Source of the DNA: Acidimicrobiaceae bacterium
Lineage (GTDB): Bacteria; Actinomycetota; Acidimicrobiia; Acidimicrobiales; RAAP-2
Assembly (NCBI GenBank): GCA_003138855.1
Contig: PLHF01000011.1
Span: forward strand, 79,580 to 143,579
Direction of reading: 5' to 3'
Length of the DNA: 64,000 nucleotides
Shown: positions 1-9,838 of the stretch, one piece after another
Layout of the letters: every line of letters starts with the position of its first letter
Numbering within the stretch: position 1 is the stretch's first letter
Notes under the pieces: model-generated
What the model saw: the letters and a program-made list of their open reading frames with translations, nothing else
What the model was told of the DNA's origin: nothing
The model's database searches: none
Made by a program: the position numbers and the translations under genes

Positions 1-629
1 AGGGTGCCGAACCCGCCGGGCAGGACGACGTAGCCGTCGGACTCTTTGACCAGCATCAGCTTGCGGGTGAAGAAGTAGCGCATCTCGACCAGCTTGGGGT
101 CCTGGGCGATGAACGGGTTGGCCTCCTGCTCGAGGGGCAGCCGGATGTTCACGCCGATGGAGAGGTCCCGTCCCGCTCCCTCCATGCCGGCCGCCATGAT
201 GCCGGGCCCCGCCCCGGTGACCACCATCCAGCCGGCGGCAGCCAGGGTGGCGGCCAGGTCGCGGGCCTGGAAGTAGGCGGGATGGTCCGGCTCGGTGCGG
301 GCCGATCCGAAGATGGTCACCTTCCTGGCCCGCCGGTACGGCCGGAAGATCCGGAAGGCCGCGGCCATCTCGGCCAGGGCCGAGTCGGCCAGTTTGAGGT
401 CGATCACGTCGGTGCCCTCAGCGGCCATGCCCCCCACCGTCCCGAGCATCGAACGGTAGAGGCGACGTTGGGTCGACGACGCGGTGCCGGACACCAGTTC
501 GTCCACCAGGCGGGAGGCCATGGCCTCCAGTGCCACCCGTTCGGCGCCGCTGTCGGCGGCAGGTCCGGGCGGCACGTGCCGGCCGGGCCCGCCAGCCCCG
601 GACTTGGTCCCTCCGCCGGGATCGGTCAT
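1..629 (-). CDS. LOG-family / TIGR00730-like Rossmann-fold nucleotide-binding protein, partial (runs off left edge)
   Basis: Minus-strand translation from ATG at 629 contains VTIFGSARTEPDHPAYFQARDLAATLAAAGWMVVTGAGPGIMAAGMEGA and ends at the window edge in VVLPGGFGTL, the PGGxGT motif of the family. Confidence 0.85.
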   Translation of the reverse strand, partial: MTDPGGGTKSGAGGPGRHVPPGPAADSGAERVALEAMASRLVDELVSGTASSTQRRLYRSMLGTVGGMAAEGTDVIDLKLADSALAEMAAAFRIFRPYRRARKVTIFGSARTEPDHPAYFQARDLAATLAAAGWMVVTGAGPGIMAAGMEGAGRDLSIGVNIRLPLEQEANPFIAQDPKLVEMRYFFTRKLMLVKESDGYVVLPGGFGT

Positions 630-630
630 G

Positions 631-3027
631 TCACCGGGCGGCGGCGAGTGCGTCGGCCTGGCGACCCGTATCGGCGACCCGACCGTACAGCGTGGTCCGT
701 TGGGCCAGCGTCCGCCCGAGCGGGGTGACGATCGACCGGAAGCCGTCTGCGTCCATCATCTGGCCGTGGCTGGCCCCCGCCGCCCTCGAGATGTTCTCGT
801 CGATCAGCGTGCCGCCGAGGTCGTTGACACCGGCCCGGAGGATCTGGCGGACTCCCGCGGCACCCAACTTGACCCAGCTGATCTGGATGTTGTCGATGGC
901 GCCCCGGTAGGCGATGCGCCCGACGGCATGCATGAGCAGGGTCTCGCGGAAGGTGGGGCCTCGCCGGGACCGGCGCTGCAGGTAGATGGGCGTGGCCATG
1001 TGCACGAAGGGGAGGGGGACGAACTCGGTGAACCCCCCGGTCTCGCGCTGGAGGTCGCGGGTCCGGATCAGATGGCGGGCCCACGATCGGGGCTGCTCGA
1101 CGGCCCCGAACATGATGGTGACATTGGAATTCAGCCCCACCTCGTGGGCGGTCCGGTGGGCGAAGAGCCACTCGTCGGTGGAGATCTTGTCGGGGCACAG
1201 CACGGCCCGCACCGGGTCGTCGAGGATCTCCGCCGCCGTGCCGGGCAGTGTCCGGAGCCCGGCGTCACGCAGGAGGATCAGGTAGTCGGCCAGCCGCATA
1301 CCCGACCGCCGGGCACCCTCGGTGACCTCCAACGCGGTGAACCCATGGATGTGGATGGTGTCCGACGCCTGGCGTACGGCTTTGAGCACCTCCAGGTAGT
1401 AGTCGCCGTCGAACTTGGGGTGGATCCCACCCTGGAGACACACTTCGGTGGCCCCGATCTCCTCGGCCTCCCGCACCCGGTCGGAGATCTCGCTCAGCTC
1501 GAGCAAGTACGGGCTCCCACGCAGATTGAGTGACAACGGCCCCTTGGAGAACGCACAGAACCGGCACTTGAAGGTGCACACGTTGGTGTAGTTGATGTTG
1601 CGGTTGGCCACGTAGGTGACCTCGTCGCCGACGGCCTCCTGGCGGAGCCGGTCGGCCACCTCGGCCACGACCCGCACCTCGGGTCCGCGTGCGCCGAACA
1701 GGGTGACGATCTCGTCCTCTCCCACAGCGTCGCCGTCGAGGACGCCGACCAGCACGTCGCCCACCGCCCCGCGTGTGGTGGCCACGGTGGCAACCGGGGG
1801 AGCGCCGATCGCCCCCCGATCGACGTCCGAGGATCCGAGGAGGTCCGGTGGGGGGAACTCGCCGCCCGAGCACCAGGGATGGTCGCGGCCGAGCCCTTCT
1901 GCGTCCGAGGCGTCGAGCACCGGGAACCGCATGGCGTCGTGGAGCCATCGGTCGGGTTCGAGGGCGAACCCGGGGTACAGCGTCAGCCGGGGGGCGAGCG
2001 TGTGGCCCGCTGCCTCGGTGGCCGCCCGCAGGATCCCGAGGGACGGCCAGGCCCGCTCGGGATTGACGTGGTCGGCGGTGACCGGTGACACGCCACCCCA
2101 GTCGTCGATCCCCGAGTGCAGCAGCGGGGCGAGGTGGTCGGAGAGGTTGGGGGGTGCCTGGAGGTGGATGTCGGGGGGCAGCACCAGCCGGGCCGCGGCG
2201 ATCGTCCACAGGAACTCATCGGTGGGGCAGGGTGGCGACCGGTGCATCGAGGTGCCCGGCTTGGGCAGGAAGTTCTGGACGATCACCTCCTGCACGTGGC
2301 CGTGGCGTCGATGGCCGGCCGCTATGGCCTCCAGGGTGGCCAGGCGATCGGCACGGGACTCGCCGATGCCGACCAGGAGCCCGGTGGTGAAGGGCACCTG
2401 GGCACGGCCCGCGGCCTCCAGGGTGGCGAGGCGCCGGGCAGGGTCCTTGTCAGGGGCCGAGCGGTGGGCCCCCAGGTCGGGGTTGACCGACTCGATCATC
2501 ATCCCCTGGCTGGCCGTGACCTCTCGGAGGCGGACCAGGTCCTCGAACTCGAGGGCCCCGGCATTGGCGTGGGGCAGCAGCCCGGTCTCCTCGAGGACCA
2601 CCCGGCAGGCGGCCACCAGGTAGTCGACCGTCGAGGAGTACCCGTGGTCGTCGAGCCAGCGGCGGGCCTCCGGGTAGCGGTCCTCGGGGCCCTCTCCCAG
2701 GGTGAACAGCGCCTCGTGACATCCGGCGGCCCGCCCGGCCCGCGCGATGTCGAGCACCTGCTCGACGGTCAGGTAGGGCGCGTCGACCCGGGCCGGGGCC
2801 TTGGCGAAGGTGCAGTAGCCGCAGCGATCGCGGCACAGCATGGTCAGGGGGATGAACACCTTGGGCGAGAAGGTGATGCGGTTGCCGTGGGTCGAGTCGC
2901 GTACCTGGCGGGCCCACTCCTGCATTGCGTCCAGCGGGGCACCGATCAGTGCGTCGGCGTTCTCCGGGCCTGGTCCGGCGTCGGCGTGCAGTGCAGGGGA
3001 GCCGGGTTCGGCGGGCATCGGCGACAC
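631..3027 (-). CDS. fbiC: FbiC, fused CofG/CofH 7,8-didemethyl-8-hydroxy-5-deazariboflavin synthase (F420 biosynthesis)
   Basis: 798-aa ORF with two radical-SAM cysteine motifs (CRDRCGYCTFAK and CTFKCRFCAFSKG) in one polypeptide. Confidence 0.95.
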   Translation of the reverse strand: MSPMPAEPGSPALHADAGPGPENADALIGAPLDAMQEWARQVRDSTHGNRITFSPKVFIPLTMLCRDRCGYCTFAKAPARVDAPYLTVEQVLDIARAGRAAGCHEALFTLGEGPEDRYPEARRWLDDHGYSSTVDYLVAACRVVLEETGLLPHANAGALEFEDLVRLREVTASQGMMIESVNPDLGAHRSAPDKDPARRLATLEAAGRAQVPFTTGLLVGIGESRADRLATLEAIAAGHRRHGHVQEVIVQNFLPKPGTSMHRSPPCPTDEFLWTIAAARLVLPPDIHLQAPPNLSDHLAPLLHSGIDDWGGVSPVTADHVNPERAWPSLGILRAATEAAGHTLAPRLTLYPGFALEPDRWLHDAMRFPVLDASDAEGLGRDHPWCSGGEFPPPDLLGSSDVDRGAIGAPPVATVATTRGAVGDVLVGVLDGDAVGEDEIVTLFGARGPEVRVVAEVADRLRQEAVGDEVTYVANRNINYTNVCTFKCRFCAFSKGPLSLNLRGSPYLLELSEISDRVREAEEIGATEVCLQGGIHPKFDGDYYLEVLKAVRQASDTIHIHGFTALEVTEGARRSGMRLADYLILLRDAGLRTLPGTAAEILDDPVRAVLCPDKISTDEWLFAHRTAHEVGLNSNVTIMFGAVEQPRSWARHLIRTRDLQRETGGFTEFVPLPFVHMATPIYLQRRSRRGPTFRETLLMHAVGRIAYRGAIDNIQISWVKLGAAGVRQILRAGVNDLGGTLIDENISRAAGASHGQMMDADGFRSIVTPLGRTLAQRTTLYGRVADTGRQADALAAAR

Positions 3028-3075
3028 CTTACCGGAGCGGCCCGGTGGACCGACCCGGACAGCGTGGCAGGGGGC

Positions 3076-3825
3076 TCATCCGTGGACCGGCTGCGCTACC
3101 GATCGAGGTTGGGACAGGTCGATGTCGTCGGCAGCCGCAGTGTCCACCAGCCAGAGCACCCGGTCGGCCGTGACCCGCGCCGCCGGGAGGTCCTCACCGG
3201 CCGCGATGCGTGCGAACGCCTGGTGCTTGGACGTCCCCGAGACGGTGAAGACGACCAGGCGGGCCCGGGCGATGGCGGCCAGGGTGAGGGTGATCCGGTC
3301 GTGGGGATTGGCGGCGTTCGGGTCGCGGCTGGCCGCCACCAACACGTCGGGATCGGCGAGCTCCAAGGCCGCGGAGCCGGGGAAGAGCGAGGCGCAGTGC
3401 CCGTCGGGCCCGAGCCCGAGGTGGACCAGGTCCAGGTGCCCCAACGGTTCGACCAGGGCCTGGTACTCGGCCGCCGCCCGCTCCGGGGGCCCGGACCGGT
3501 ACATCGGGTGGTCGCCGTGGACCGGGCCCACGTCGCCCAGCAGGGCCGCGGTGATCATCCGGTGGTTGGAGTCGGCGTCGTCGAGGGGCACGCAGCGCTC
3601 GTCACCGAGGTAGACATCGACGGTCCGCCAGTCGACCCCGGCCCCCGAGTCCCCGGCCCGGCCCGGCCCCGTGCGCCCGGCCAGCCGGCGGTAGCACTTC
3701 TCCGCCGTTGGCCCACCCGAGAGGAAGAGGGAGAACGGGCCGCCCGTGTGCCCGGCCGTCGTTCCTTCCACCAGGTCGGCGAAGGCGTCGGGGACCGACG
3801 CCACCAACTGCACGTCGCCGTTCAT
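3076..3825 (-). CDS. pgl: 6-phosphogluconolactonase
   Basis: LFLSGGPTAEKCYRRLA, YLGDERCVPLDDADSNHRM and GLGPDGHCASLFPG motifs; adjacent to zwf. Confidence 0.92.
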   Translation of the reverse strand: MNGDVQLVASVPDAFADLVEGTTAGHTGGPFSLFLSGGPTAEKCYRRLAGRTGPGRAGDSGAGVDWRTVDVYLGDERCVPLDDADSNHRMITAALLGDVGPVHGDHPMYRSGPPERAAAEYQALVEPLGHLDLVHLGLGPDGHCASLFPGSAALELADPDVLVAASRDPNAANPHDRITLTLAAIARARLVVFTVSGTSKHQAFARIAAGEDLPAARVTADRVLWLVDTAAADDIDLSQPRSVAQPVHG

Positions 3826-3838
3826 CGGCTCGATTCCC

Positions 3839-5473
3839 TCATTGGGGGAAGTCGGTGAGGCGGCCGCCGCTCATCTCCAGGTCGATCACCGGGTTGCGCC
3901 ACTCGTCCCCCGACCGCTCCACCAGCAGGTCGGCCATGTGGGGCCCCCAGGTCCCGGCAGCGTAGGGGTGCAGGCCGCCGCCAGGCTCGGACCACGCCTG
4001 GAGGTACGGGTCGACGATCTTCCACGCCTGCTCCACCTCGTCGGACCGGATGAACAAGGTGGCATCCCCGACCATGGCGTCGTGGATGAGGCGCTCGTAG
4101 CCATCGGCGGCCTCGGCCCCGGCGAACGCCTCGGCGTAGGAGAAGTCCATGGCCACCGATCGGATGTGGAACCTCTCGCCGGGCACCTTGGCCCCGAACT
4201 CGAGAGTGATCCCCTCGTCGGGCTGGATCCGGAGGATGAGCGTGTTGGGACGCAGGTCCCGGCTGGTGCGGTGGTCGAACAGCAGGAACGGGACCTGCCG
4301 GAAGGTCAGGGCCACCTCGGTGACCCTGGCCGGGAGGCGCTTGCCGGTCCGCACGAAGATCGGCACCCCGGCCCACCGCCAGTTCTCGACGCGGAGCCGC
4401 AGCGCCAGGTACGTCTCGGTCTGGCTGTCTGGAGCGACGTCGTCCTCCTGGCGGTAGGCGAGCACCGGTTGCCCATCGATGGAGCCGGCCGTGTATTGGC
4501 CCCGTACCGACTTGTCCACTGCCTCGTCGGGTGTGGGGATGTCGATGGCCTGGAGGAGCTTGACCTTCTCGTCACGGATCCGGTCGGCGTCGGTGCTCGT
4601 CGGTGACTCCATCAGGGTCAGGGCCAGCACCTGCATCACGTGGTTCTGGACGATGTCACGGAGGGCGCCGGCCGTCTCGTAGAAGCCGCCCCGGTGCTCG
4701 ACGCCCAGGCTCTCGGCCACGGTCACCTGGACCTGGTCGACGTAGCGACGGTTCCAGATGGGCTCGAAGATGGCGTTGGCGAACCGCAGGGCCAGGACGT
4801 TCTGGACGGTCTCCTTCCCCATGTAGTGGTCGATCCGGTAGATCTGGCTCTCGTCGAAGGCGGCATGCATGTGGTCGTTGAGCTCCAGGGCGCTGGCCAG
4901 GTCCCGGCCGAAGGGCTTCTCGACCACCACCCGGGCGAAGCTGCCGCCCTCCCCGGGCCCGGTGCAGGCGTGTTTCGCCAGGGCCTGGGCCACCAATCCG
5001 AACACACTCGGGATGGTGGCCAGGTAGTACAGGCGGTTGCCGTCGGTGCCGTCGAGCCGGTCGGCCTCGTCGAGGCAGGTCTTGAGCTGGTCGAAGGTGT
5101 CCGGGTGGTCGTACTCCCCGGCGATGTACTTGAACCGCTCGGTCAACGCCGTCCACTTGGGACCGCCCTCCGGGGTCGACTCGGCGACGTGGGTCCGGAA
5201 CTCGTCGTCGGTCCACTCGGTGCGGGCGACGCCGATGACGGTGAATCCGTCGTCGAGCACGCCGCGGTCGGCCAGGCGAGCCAGGGCCGGCAGGATCTTG
5301 CGACCGGTGAGGTCGCCCGACGCGCCGAAGATGACCATTGCCACCGGCGGCGCCTTCGACAGCACCGGGGGGAGGGTGCGGCGCTTGCCACCGGCGGCGC
5401 CCGGTGTCTCGCTGCTGCCGTCCGGGCCGGCCGCGCTGTCCTCGGCGGCGACAGAGATGGGGTCGGCGCTCAT
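3839..5473 (-). CDS. zwf: Glucose-6-phosphate 1-dehydrogenase
   Basis: FGASGDLTGRKILPAL and RIDHYMGKETVQN motifs. Confidence 0.96.
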   Translation of the reverse strand: MSADPISVAAEDSAAGPDGSSETPGAAGGKRRTLPPVLSKAPPVAMVIFGASGDLTGRKILPALARLADRGVLDDGFTVIGVARTEWTDDEFRTHVAESTPEGGPKWTALTERFKYIAGEYDHPDTFDQLKTCLDEADRLDGTDGNRLYYLATIPSVFGLVAQALAKHACTGPGEGGSFARVVVEKPFGRDLASALELNDHMHAAFDESQIYRIDHYMGKETVQNVLALRFANAIFEPIWNRRYVDQVQVTVAESLGVEHRGGFYETAGALRDIVQNHVMQVLALTLMESPTSTDADRIRDEKVKLLQAIDIPTPDEAVDKSVRGQYTAGSIDGQPVLAYRQEDDVAPDSQTETYLALRLRVENWRWAGVPIFVRTGKRLPARVTEVALTFRQVPFLLFDHRTSRDLRPNTLILRIQPDEGITLEFGAKVPGERFHIRSVAMDFSYAEAFAGAEAADGYERLIHDAMVGDATLFIRSDEVEQAWKIVDPYLQAWSEPGGGLHPYAAGTWGPHMADLLVERSGDEWRNPVIDLEMSGGRLTDFPQ

Positions 5474-6405
5474 TTGGGGGTGAACGTCTCCCCACCCTGG
5501 GTCCCGTCCGCCGTGGTAAAGGCGTGCCCCCCGAACTGGTTGCGCAGGGCCGACACCAGGCGGAGGCCGAAGGCGTCCTTCTTCTGCGAGGCGAACCGGG
5601 CGAACAGTGCCGACGAGATGACCGGTGCCGAGACCCCGCGGTTGATGGCCTCCTCTACGGTCCAGCGCCCCTCGCCGGAGTCGACCACCACCGCCTCGAT
5701 CTGGTCGAAGCCCGATTCGGGCCGCAGGGCGCGCTCGGCCAGCTCGAGGAGCCAGCTGCGCACCACCGAGCCGTACCGCCAGATGGCGGAGATCTGGTGG
5801 AGGTCCAGGTCGAACTCGGGCGCCTCCGCCATGATCTCGAACCCCTCGGCATAGGCCTGCATGAGCCCGTACTCGATGCCGTTGTGGACCATCTTCACGA
5901 AGTGCCCCGCCCCCGGTGGCCCCACGTGGGCGTAGCCGCCCTCCGGTGCCAGGGCGAGGAAGGCGGGCTCGGCGATGGCTACCGCCTCGTCCGTCCCCCC
6001 GACCATCAGGCAGTACCCCTCCTTCAACCCCCAGATTCCCCCGGAGGTCCCGGCGTCGACCAGGGCGATGCCCTTGGCCGCCAGCGTTTCCACCAGCGGG
6101 GCGGTCTCCTTGTAGTTGGAGTTGCCGCCGTCGATGATCACGTCACCGGGCTCGAACAGCCCGGCCAGCGTGGTGATCGTGGAGCTGGTGGGCTCGCCGG
6201 CAGGAACCATGACCCATGCCACCCGTGGAGCCTCGAGTTTGGACGCCAACTCCTCGAGCGTGGTGGCGGGGTCGGCGCCGAACGCGGCAACGGTCGAGCG
6301 CGCCTGCTCGGACAGGTCGAAGGCGACGACCTGGTGGCCGTGCTCGATGAGCCGCTGGGTCATGTTGGCCCCCATCTTGCCCAGTCCCACCATTGCGATC
6401 CTCAT
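5470..6405 (-). CDS. gnd: 6-phosphogluconate dehydrogenase (decarboxylating)
   Basis: MRIAMVGLGKMGANM Rossmann start, VDAGTSGGIWGL and HFVKMVHNGIEYG motifs. Confidence 0.94.
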   Translation of the reverse strand: MRIAMVGLGKMGANMTQRLIEHGHQVVAFDLSEQARSTVAAFGADPATTLEELASKLEAPRVAWVMVPAGEPTSSTITTLAGLFEPGDVIIDGGNSNYKETAPLVETLAAKGIALVDAGTSGGIWGLKEGYCLMVGGTDEAVAIAEPAFLALAPEGGYAHVGPPGAGHFVKMVHNGIEYGLMQAYAEGFEIMAEAPEFDLDLHQISAIWRYGSVVRSWLLELAERALRPESGFDQIEAVVVDSGEGRWTVEEAINRGVSAPVISSALFARFASQKKDAFGLRLVSALRNQFGGHAFTTADGTQGGETFTPK

Positions 6406-6484
6406 CGTGCTCTCCTCGTGTCGTCGAGTGCCTCTTGTCGGTAGCTGCCCTTCGTTGCCGCGCTGTCCCGCCCGTGGCGCGCGG

Positions 6485-6604
6485 GCTCAGCCATCGGCCG
6501 ACGCGCCGGCTCAGCCATTGGCCAACGCATTGGCTCAGCCATCGGCCAACGCATTGGCTCAGCCATCGGCCAACGCATTGGCTCAGCCATCGGCCAACGC
6601 ATTG
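6485..6604. repeat. 24-bp tandem repeat, 5 units (GCTCAGCCATCGGCCAACGCATTG), overlapping the 3' end and stop codon of tal
   Basis: Units at 6485-6508 (degenerate), 6509-6532 (1 mismatch), 6533-6556, 6557-6580 and 6581-6604 read directly. Confidence 0.97.
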
Positions 6605-7704
6605 GCTTTGTCGGTGAGCGACTGCATCAGCTCGTCGAACGACTTGGCGAACGAGGCCACCCCCTCGGTCTCCAGAGTGCCGGCAACGTCCTCCATGTCG
6701 ATGCCGGCGCCGGCCAACGCGGCGATGAGCCCTTCGGCCTCGTCGATCCCCGAGTCAATGGTCCGGGCAACGGTCCCATGGTCGAGGAAGTCGGCCACCG
6801 TCCCGTCCGGCATGGTGTTGACGGTGTCGGGGCCGATCAGGGTGTCGACGTAGGCGAGGTCGGGGTAGTCGGGGTTCTTGGTCGACGTCGAGGCCCACAG
6901 CGGCCGCTGGACCCGAGCGCCCTTGGCCGCCAGCGTGTCCCAGCGTGGCCCGGAGAACCGCTCGGTGAAGAGCTTGTAGGCGAGTCGGGCCTGGGCCACC
7001 GCGGCCCCGCCCCGGAGGGCCAGCAGCTTCTCACCGTCGGCGGCCCGTCCGGCCGCGGCCTCGATCCGGTGGTCCACCTCGGTGTCGACCCGGCTGATGA
7101 AGAAGGAAGCCACGCTGGCCACGGAGGACAGGTCGGTGACACCCGAGGCCGCCAGTGCCTCGAGTCCAGACAGGTACGCCTCGATGACCTCGTCGTAGCG
7201 GGTGATGCTGAAGATCAGGGTCACGTTGATGCTGTGGCCCTCGCTGATCATCTGCTGTATCGACGGGACGCCCTCCGGGGTGGCCGGGATCTTGACCAGC
7301 ACGTTGGGCCGGTCGATCCGGGTATGCAGGTCACGGGCGGCGGCGATGGTGCCTTCGGTGTCGTGGGCCAACGAGGGGGCCACCTCCACCGAGACGAATC
7401 CGTCCCCGCCCTGTGACGAGTCGTAGACGGGTCGGAGAATGGTCAGGGCCCCGTTGATGTCGCCGACGACCAGGTCCCAGTAGGCGTCCTCTACGGATTT
7501 GGTGGAGATGAGGGAGCCGAACTCGTGGTCGTAGGTGTCCTGACCACTGATGGCCTTGGCGAAGATGGTCGGGTTCGAAGTCACCCCACGGATGCCCTTC
7601 GCCACCAGCCCGGCGAGGGTGCCGTCCTGGAGCCAGTCACGCCGCAGGTTGTCGAGCCACGGGCTCTGCCCCTGCTGGTCGTAGAGGTCGTGGAGAGTGG
7701 TCAC
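6583..7704 (-). CDS. tal: Transaldolase
   Basis: GIRGVTSNPTIFAKAI, VLVKIPATPEG and INVTLIFS motifs; between gnd and tkt. Confidence 0.95.
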   Translation of the reverse strand: MTTLHDLYDQQGQSPWLDNLRRDWLQDGTLAGLVAKGIRGVTSNPTIFAKAISGQDTYDHEFGSLISTKSVEDAYWDLVVGDINGALTILRPVYDSSQGGDGFVSVEVAPSLAHDTEGTIAAARDLHTRIDRPNVLVKIPATPEGVPSIQQMISEGHSINVTLIFSITRYDEVIEAYLSGLEALAASGVTDLSSVASVASFFISRVDTEVDHRIEAAAGRAADGEKLLALRGGAAVAQARLAYKLFTERFSGPRWDTLAAKGARVQRPLWASTSTKNPDYPDLAYVDTLIGPDTVNTMPDGTVADFLDHGTVARTIDSGIDEAEGLIAALAGAGIDMEDVAGTLETEGVASFAKSFDELMQSLTDKANALADG

Positions 7705-7751
7705 GGGTTTCCTTTCGGTCGGGCGGGATTGGTGCTTGGGTCACGCCGTTG

Positions 7752-9773
7752 TCAGGGGGCTCGGCGTGTTGCGACCAGTGCGGAGGCCCGCTCGGCGACG
7801 TTGGCCGCCGTGAACCCGAACTCCGCGAGGACCTGTTCGCCCGGTGCCGACGCCCCGAAATGGTCGAGGCAAACGGTGGCGTCCGCGTAGCGCTCCCAGC
7901 CGAACGAGCTGGCGGCCTCGACGGCCAACCGGGCCACACCGTCGGGCAGGACCTCGGCCCGGTACTCGTCGGGCTGCGTGGCGAAGAGCTCCCACGACGG
8001 GAAGGAGACCACCCGGGCCGATACACCGTTCGCCCGCAGCAGGTCGGCGGCAGCCAGGCAGAGCTGGACCTCGCTGCCGGTCCCGATCAGCACCAGGTCC
8101 GGGCTCCCGCCCTCCGCGTCCCGCAGCACGTAGGCCCCTCGGGGAACGCCATGAGCGGCGCGGTCGACGGTCTCGGCCAGCACCGGCAGATCCTGGCGGG
8201 AGAGGATGAGGGCGGTCGGCCCTTCGCTGTCGACGGCGATGCGCCACGCCTGGGCCGTCTCGTTGGCGTCGGCGGGCCGGATGACCCGCAGGTCGGGCAT
8301 GGCCCGTATGGCCGCCAACTGCTCGACGGGCTGGTGGGTGGGACCGTCCTGGCCCAGGCCGATCGAGTCGTGGGTCCACGAGTAGATCACGTGGGCGTTG
8401 GACACCGCCGCCACCCGGACGGCGCCCCGCATGTAGTCACTGAAGACGAAGAAGGTGCCCCCGACCGGGACGATGCCCCCGTGGGCGGCCATGCCGGTCA
8501 TCACCGCCCCCATCCCGTGCTCGCGGATGCCGTAGTGGATCAGGCTCCCCCCCGGCTCCTCGGCCGACTGGGCCACGGCGTCGGCCATGGCCATCCCGGT
8601 GTTCCCGGTCAGGTCGGCGCTGCCCGGTATCAACCCCGGAATGGAGGCTCCGGTGACGTCGATGCAGGCCTTGATCGCCTTTCGGGTGGCGATGGGCCCG
8701 TCGCCGGGGGCGAAGGAGGGGAGGGTCGCCTCCCAACCGGGCATCCCGTGCCCGGCCTGGGCCGCCTCCCATCGGGCCTTGTCCCCGTCCCACGCGGCAA
8801 AGCGCTCCGCCCAGGTCGCCCGCCACGCCTGCCCCCTCGGGATGCACCGGCGGTACATCCCGAGGACGTTCTCGGGAACCCAGAAGGACTCGTCGGCGGG
8901 CAGGCCGAGGATCTCCTTGGTGAGGCGGATCTCCTCCGGAGAGAACGGGTCCCCGTGCGCCTTGGCCGTGTCGGTGAGGTGGGGAGAGGGATAGCCGATG
9001 TGGCTCCGCAGGATGATCAGCGACGGGCGCTCGTCGTCGGCCTTGGCCCGCAGCAGGGCGGCTTCGAGGGAACCGAGATCGTTGGCCACGTCACGGATGT
9101 CGTCGACCCCCCATCCGTAGGCACCGAACCGCTCGGCCACGTCGTCGGAGTAGGAGAGCTCGGTGGGGCCGTCGATGGTGATGTGGTTGTCGTCGTAGAC
9201 GTAGACGAGTCGGCCCAGGCCGAGGTGGCCGGCCAGCGAGGCGGCCTCGTGGGAGATGCCCTCCTCGAAACACCCGTCGCCGGCCACGACGTAGGTGTGG
9301 TGGTCGCACACCTCGGGCGAGAAGTGCGAACGGAGCCATCGCTCGGCGATTCCCATGCCCACCCCGTTGGCGACTCCCTGGCCCAGCGGACCGGTGGTGA
9401 CCTCCACGCCGGCAGTGTGGTGGAGCTCCGGGTGGCCCGGCGTGCGGCTGCCCCACTCGCGGAAGGCGCGCAGGTCGTCCCGCTCCAGCCCGTAGCCCGT
9501 CAGGTAGAGCATCGAGTACAACAGGATCGAGGCGTGCCCGTTGGAGAGCACGAACCGATCCCGGTCGGGCCAGAGGGGATCGGAGGGATCGTGGCGCATG
9601 ACCCGGGTGAAGAGCACGTGGGCCAGCGGAGCCAGTGCCATGGCGGTCCCGGGGTGGCCGGAGTTGGCGGCCCTCGGGGCATCCATGGCCAGTCCTCGGA
9701 TGACGTTGATCCCGAGCTGCTCGAGAGCCTCGCTGGGCGCCAGGTCGGGAGCAGACGACAGGTCTTCGGTCAT
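7752..9773 (-). CDS. tkt: Transketolase
   Basis: NSGHPGTAMALAPLAHVLF, GDGCFEEGISHEAASLAG and THDSIGLGQDGPTHQPVEQLA motifs. Confidence 0.96.
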   Translation of the reverse strand: MTEDLSSAPDLAPSEALEQLGINVIRGLAMDAPRAANSGHPGTAMALAPLAHVLFTRVMRHDPSDPLWPDRDRFVLSNGHASILLYSMLYLTGYGLERDDLRAFREWGSRTPGHPELHHTAGVEVTTGPLGQGVANGVGMGIAERWLRSHFSPEVCDHHTYVVAGDGCFEEGISHEAASLAGHLGLGRLVYVYDDNHITIDGPTELSYSDDVAERFGAYGWGVDDIRDVANDLGSLEAALLRAKADDERPSLIILRSHIGYPSPHLTDTAKAHGDPFSPEEIRLTKEILGLPADESFWVPENVLGMYRRCIPRGQAWRATWAERFAAWDGDKARWEAAQAGHGMPGWEATLPSFAPGDGPIATRKAIKACIDVTGASIPGLIPGSADLTGNTGMAMADAVAQSAEEPGGSLIHYGIREHGMGAVMTGMAAHGGIVPVGGTFFVFSDYMRGAVRVAAVSNAHVIYSWTHDSIGLGQDGPTHQPVEQLAAIRAMPDLRVIRPADANETAQAWRIAVDSEGPTALILSRQDLPVLAETVDRAAHGVPRGAYVLRDAEGGSPDLVLIGTGSEVQLCLAAADLLRANGVSARVVSFPSWELFATQPDEYRAEVLPDGVARLAVEAASSFGWERYADATVCLDHFGASAPGEQVLAEFGFTAANVAERASALVATRRAP

Positions 9774-9838
9774 TGGGGGAAACCCTATCGGCCACAGGTG
9801 CAGAGCGCGGCAATGGTTCCGGTCGGCACGTCCGCCAG

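Noticed and set aside
2116-3858. Long antisense ORFs over core genes (e.g. 2116-3858 +, 15217-16563 -, 19719-21374 -, 7749-9980 +)
   Set aside because: Typical high-GC shadow ORFs lying opposite strongly recognisable genes; low-complexity G/R/P/V-rich translations without family motifs.
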